Source: Heterostelium multicystogenum (taxonomy: Eukaryota > Evosea > Eumycetozoa > Acytosteliales > Acytosteliaceae). From it: a DNA stretch of 64,000 nt. Position numbers and translations under genes: made by a program. This document shows, in pieces, positions 60,561-64,000 of this stretch. Position 1 is the stretch's first letter. The number at the start of each line of letters is the position of its first letter. The notes under the pieces are model-generated. The model had not been told where the DNA came from, did not search any database, and saw only the letters and a list, made by a program, of their open reading frames with translations. Where the stretch lies: assembly GCA_003667245.1 (NCBI GenBank), contig RCNN01000049.1, positions 62,001 through 126,000 of the forward strand. The letters are read 5' to 3'.

Positions 60561-60669
60561 ATTATTAAAGGTTATTCTATTCTAACAATAAATAATAGGA
60601 TATTTATTGATCACCTTTAATAAATAATTGGTTTTTTTTGGACAAATAAATTTAAATCGATATGCTTTC

Positions 60670-60780
60670 ATACCTCAACTATGTAGATCTTTGGTACATT
60701 CTTATAATTTTCTGCAACTTCCAAATACTGTCCACTATTGATATCACTTGCTCAAAATAATAAGCAAACCTATTTGTTAC
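60670..60780 (+). mobile_element. Decayed second SINE copy
   Basis: It aligns with the SINE body 60005-60112: cctcaacta-gta, tggt-ca-tct-ata-tttctg, ccaaatactgtccact and caaaataataa. Roughly 75-80 percent identical by eye. The tRNA-like head and the poly(A) tail are missing. Confidence 0.68.
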
Positions 60781-61689
60781 AAAACCTAACTATTCGAGAA
60801 ATAAAATGATGAAAAAGTAGATTTAGAGAATTTCCATATTGGATAAGATATAAGAGGATAGAGTACCATTAAGGATAAAGATCAATATCTTTATTTATTT
60901 ATTAATACTAATATTTAAAAATATTGAAATTTATTTTAATTCCTCTTTGTCAACAATAGTTGTGTGACTTTGGACCCAATTAATTTGTACCTCTAATTTC
61001 ACTACGTTCATACTTAGAGTCTTCTTTTAATGTACACTATCTTGAGATATCTTTATCTTTGGAATCTCTATAAATCAGTTTAAGATCCAACAATCTTTTA
61101 GCTCACCCACTAAATGTTGACTAGGAACTTGGGCGAATAAAGATTACTTTAGGGTTAGAATTATAAAGTTCCAGCCCCGTTAAATCCAAAGGTGCATCTT
61201 CGGCTGTTGCTGTCCAGGCTAAAGGACCTGGTACCGGGTTTTTGTTTTTTTTTGGAATAAAGATATATAAAAATATAAATATTAAATAGGTTTAATATTC
61301 ATATTCAATGATTGGTTTTGTAAAGTGTATTATCTATTATAGAATAGTACTCTTTAACAAAAGATTGATGAGAGTGATAAAGTAGAAAATCTTGGTTATG
61401 ATATTAATAATCTTATAACAATGAATAGAATATAATATTTATTTAATTATCTTTAAGTACATACCTTGGTTATGATATTAATAATCTTATAACAATGAAT
61501 AGAATATAATATCTGTAACCAAGGATTTCATCGGGTATTTATACTTATTGTTTTCCGGTCGGTTGTCTCGCTGAGTCATCGATCCATCCTGGTAAACAAT
61601 CGGTTTGGACATCATTGCGGTTCGGAGGCAATCTGGACTGTCACTGGGGTTTCTATGGAATTTCCACGAGTTCTCTATGGAATTTCCAT
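60781..61689. other. Retroelement-cluster spacer
   Basis: This is mostly A/T-rich DNA with fragments. Bases 61110-61133 are an inverted copy of 60285-60308 (about 21 of 24 match). A 20-bp unit ctctatggaatttccacgag / ctctatggaatttccatga is repeated at about 61651-61692, next to the poly(T) at 61694-61718. No gene is supported. Confidence 0.45.
61391..61512. repeat. 48-bp direct repeat, period 74 bp
   Basis: An identical 48-bp block beginning cttggttatgatattaataa occurs at 61391-61438 and 61465-61512. The 26 bp between them is A/T-rich. It may be a local tandem duplication or a scar of an insertion. Confidence 0.85.
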
Positions 61690-61786
61690 GATTTTTTTTT
61701 TTTTTTTTTTTTTTTTTAATCATCCAGGTGATCATAATTTATTAATTAAATAATAAATGGTGAGGGTCAGAACCTCACAGTGTACT

Positions 61787-61845
61787 ATATATATATATTT
61801 CACGACACAAAGGGACAGTCGTGATTGTCCGAAATATATTTTTTT
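61787..61845 (-). other. Hairpin in retrotransposon 3' region
   Basis: Arms atatatttc and gaaatatat pair over 9 bp, with inner acgac/gtcgt (5 bp), an 11-nt loop and an 8-nt bulge. It sits between two A tracts, the place where non-LTR reverse transcriptases may recognise their RNA. Confidence 0.5.
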
Positions 61846-61915
61846 TTTTTCATTTTTCCCGTTTTCCTGTTTTTTTTTTTTTTTTTTTTTTTTGTATTCA
61901 TATCCAAATGAAATA

Positions 61916-64000
61916 TTAATCTATAAATGAACGCGGGAGCGCCAGATTGGGGATATCGCAACCAGAGATGGTGAAAATGTTCCAGTCTTTTTTGAACTCA
62001 TTGATAGCAACGGTGGTGGCTGGTTCAGCAGTGCCTTTGGAAGCCAGCGATAAACAGAGCTTATGGTAATTTATTGCAACCAAGTTTTTATAGTACTTGC
62101 TTGACAACTTAGGAATGTTAGTGAAGTCAAGTGTCTTATCACCATACAGATTGTTGGACACCACTCTCCATATGGCTCTGATTATGCACGCGGTTAAATG
62201 CAGAAACGGCAGTTTGGTTCTCTTACCTGATTTGGTATTTATAAAAGAGATGTTAGTGATAGACCAGTTTAGGAGATTGTAACCGCAATATCTTCTATAT
62301 TGATTCTTGATTTTTGATAGTAAAGTTAACCCAAAAAGAGCAATGCAACCAAAGAAATAATGGTCATATGGCTTTGAGTCTATTGAAAGACCACACAGGA
62401 CACAGTTATGCTCTTCCCTGAGATGGTTAATGGGGAGAGCGTGGGCGAAGAAACGGAATATAACGTCCCGACAGGCCGGACCTTTGATTTTGGCTATGTT
62501 CTTGAACTGCTCATCAAAAGAGAATCTAGTCAGCAGGGAAATGGTACTTTGACCATCAGTTCTTCTGATGTAAGGATGATCCTTCTTAAACAACTTCCCG
62601 TAGATTTCACTGAGGCTAGGGAGTTCATTGCTTGGGAGGCGTATAGGGGAACCATGTCGAGTGTTTGAGGCTAGTTTGTCTCTAAACTCAAGCCAGGGAA
62701 GATAATAAGACTTAACGACGATGGGAAGGTCATCAACGTTGATTTTGTAGGCCTTGAGGTCGGCTACGAGGTTTTTCCAATTTTTGAAATAACCAAAGTT
62801 TTTGTCCGAACCAAGGACTCTGTTGAAAACCCATATTTTATAGGCCTTCGATCTGAGCCTAAGGTCAAAGAGGTTAAAACCACCAACCTCCCAAGGGAAG
62901 CAAGACCGGTCGGAGGCCATTAAAGTTATGAAATTTGAAGATACAATCCTAGAGGAAGAGAAAAACCAATTAATCAGTTTGTTTAATTTTGTAAAATCTT
63001 CGTCCGACGGAGACTCCAGGTAGAGATGATAGAAGAGCTTAGGCAAAACATATGAGTTAATGATGGCCGACCTAGCCCTAAGGGTTAGTGAAGGTCTTTT
63101 GAATAGGGAGACATCAGCTTTGATTTGATTAATGAGAGTACTTAGCTTAGATTCGTGACCTTTGGACCCAAACATCACCCCAAGGTAGCGCTCATTGGTA
63201 GTGGAGACAGGGAAAGGCGACATGGATACATCAATACCATTGAGAGGGATAACTGTACACTTGGATGGGTTGATCCTAGCAGATGTGGCTAGTTTAAATT
63301 TATCAAACCAACCAAGCACCAGGTCGAGCTCTTCGAAAGAGGAGTTGAGGGAGGCGGTGTCGTCTGCGAATTGGAGGAGCTTCACAAGGTCAACAACCGA
63401 GGGAGGACCAATACGCCTTGTTGGAGATGGGCCGGACTTAAGACCGACAATATTCTTGTCAGCCAGAATGGCTCTAGCCAGGGCCTCAATGACCAAAACA
63501 AAAAGGGAGGCTGATATCGGGTCACCTTGTTTGGTGCCTCTATTGATTTTGAAGAAGTCTGTTGGAAACCCATTAACTAAGACATTAGCAAGCGAGTTTC
63601 TGAGCATGGCCATAATGAGCTTAACGAATGGAGCAGGTATCTTAACATGGTGCAGCACTCTTTCAATGGAGTCATGAGTGACAGAGTCAAAAGCCTTAAG
63701 CAAGTCAAAAAGGGTAATGATGGCCTGTATATTTCCCTGCTTAGCAGCCTCAATGATTTCTTTTAGGAGTATAGTATTATCATGAATAAGTCTACCTGGG
63801 ACGAATCCATTTTGGAACACATTGATTACTGCGTGCAGCACAGGTTCCAGCCTTTTGGTGACTATTTTACTCAACAGTTTGTAGTCAACATTAAGGAGAG
63901 TGATAGGCCGCCGGTTATCAATGCTAAGCTTGTCACCTTTCTTAAAAATGGTGGTAATAGATCCCATCTTAAACCTGTCCGGCATGGACTCAGGAGATTT
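61916..64000 (-). CDS. Reverse transcriptase of non-LTR element, C-terminal part
   Basis: This frame is open from the window edge to TAG/TAA at 61916, about 690 residues, with no frameshift. RT motifs in order: TTIFKKGDKLSIDNRRPITL, GFVPGRLIHDNTILLKEI, motif A FDLLKAFDSV, motif B GTKQGDPISASLFVLVIEAL, motif C LLQFADDTAS (catalytic ADD) and motif D SARINPSKC. A C-terminal Cys-rich finger CVLCGLSID...HYFFGC follows, as in L1/Tx1-type elements. The frame is open upstream of the first Met, so the protein continues past 64000, where an APE-type endonuclease would be expected. All three catalytic Asp are present, so the copy may be active. Confidence 0.9.
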   Translation of the reverse strand, partial: KSPESMPDRFKMGSITTIFKKGDKLSIDNRRPITLLNVDYKLLSKIVTKRLEPVLHAVINVFQNGFVPGRLIHDNTILLKEIIEAAKQGNIQAIITLFDLLKAFDSVTHDSIERVLHHVKIPAPFVKLIMAMLRNSLANVLVNGFPTDFFKINRGTKQGDPISASLFVLVIEALARAILADKNIVGLKSGPSPTRRIGPPSVVDLVKLLQFADDTASLNSSFEELDLVLGWFDKFKLATSARINPSKCTVIPLNGIDVSMSPFPVSTTNERYLGVMFGSKGHESKLSTLINQIKADVSLFKRPSLTLRARSAIINSYVLPKLFYHLYLESPSDEDFTKLNKLINWFFSSSRIVSSNFITLMASDRSCFPWEVGGFNLFDLRLRSKAYKIWVFNRVLGSDKNFGYFKNWKNLVADLKAYKINVDDLPIVVKSYYLPWLEFRDKLASNTRHGSPIRLPSNELPSLSEIYGKLFKKDHPYIRRTDGQSTISLLTRFSFDEQFKNIAKIKGPACRDVIFRFFAHALPINHLREEHNCVLCGLSIDSKPYDHYFFGCIALFGLTLLSKIKNQYRRYCGYNLLNWSITNISFINTKSGKRTKLPFLHLTACIIRAIWRVVSNNLYGDKTLDFTNIPKLSSKYYKNLVAINYHKLCLSLASKGTAEPATTVAINEFKKDWNIFTISGCDIPNLALPRSFID

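Larger units (their letters stand above)
61694..64000 (-). mobile_element. Non-LTR retrotransposon (TRE/L1-like), 5' end outside window
   Basis: This is a minus-strand element whose 3' end is the long T run near 61694-61718 (a poly(A) tail on its own strand). It continues through a 3' region of about 200 bp, with more A tracts (plus-strand T runs at 61841-61850 and 61871-61894), into the RT ORF. It lies about 2 kb downstream of tRNA-Cys with its 3' end toward the tRNA gene. Dictyostelid TRE elements are known to target tRNA neighbourhoods. The 5' part, including any endonuclease and ORF1, lies beyond position 64000. Confidence 0.8.

Noticed and set aside
61487..61735. 82-codon minus-strand Lys-rich frame
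   Set aside because: It runs through the poly(T) tract and the 20-bp repeat; not protein-like.
1..64000. CRISPR arrays, rRNA, bacterial operons
   Set aside because: None seen; introns, poly(A)-tailed retroelements and gene content are eukaryotic.

Overview
The window looks like a dictyostelid social-amoeba nuclear genome. The DNA is AT-rich, with short GT-AG introns (about 50-110 bp), A/T-only intergenic DNA, Asn/Gln/Thr/Ser homopolymer runs, and 28-residue WLHxNRTEGCT ankyrin-like repeats. The gene set also fits: tandem coronin (coronin-7 type), LIM/MIT/arrestin protein, Cys-rich spore-coat-like proteins, CRN-like NTPase. The repeat style suggests a group 2 species such as Heterostelium (Polysphondylium) pallidum or a relative, but the species cannot be proven from sequence alone.

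Layout. 0-7 kb: two tandem PH-domain genes, a coronin-7-type gene, a small membrane protein and the Golgi SNARE membrin. 7-11.6 kb: empty AT-rich DNA, then a phosphatidylinositol-phosphate kinase. 12-14.7 kb: a decayed CRN/RHS-like P-loop NTPase (minus) and a small unknown gene. 14.8-21.9 kb: ribosome-biogenesis factor EBP2, an organellar-type valyl-tRNA synthetase and a convergent RCC1-repeat protein. 21.9-38.9 kb: three consecutive minus-strand genes for secreted or surface proteins: an MRH-domain/Thr-rich protein, an EGF/VWA integrin-beta-like protein, and a roughly 13-kb gene for a Cys-rich, PT-rich, mucin-like protein carrying about 18 spaced copies of a DESLSFVPQQPK motif. 39.7-51.1 kb: a MIT-MIT-LIM-arrestin protein, serine palmitoyltransferase subunit 1, three ankyrin-like repeat paralogues and an alpha/beta hydrolase. 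52-59 kb: sparse, with a secreted galectin-like protein, a secreted helical protein and several very small genes, some found only by joining short exons. 59.7-64 kb: a tRNA-Cys gene followed by a cluster of retroelements: a tRNA-derived SINE with poly(A), a decayed second SINE, a decayed reverse-transcriptase fragment, and a non-LTR retrotransposon whose long intact RT ORF runs off the end of the window.

Quality warning. Most protein-coding genes are broken by single extra bases, nearly always in A or T runs. Removing one base restores a conserved family sequence in case after case, and even the tRNA T-loop has one extra T. The simplest explanation is systematic homopolymer over-calling in the assembly, so most frameshifts should not be read as gene decay. 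The CRN-like locus and a few others also carry in-frame stops and may be true relics. CDS coordinates below are gene spans including introns and frameshifts.
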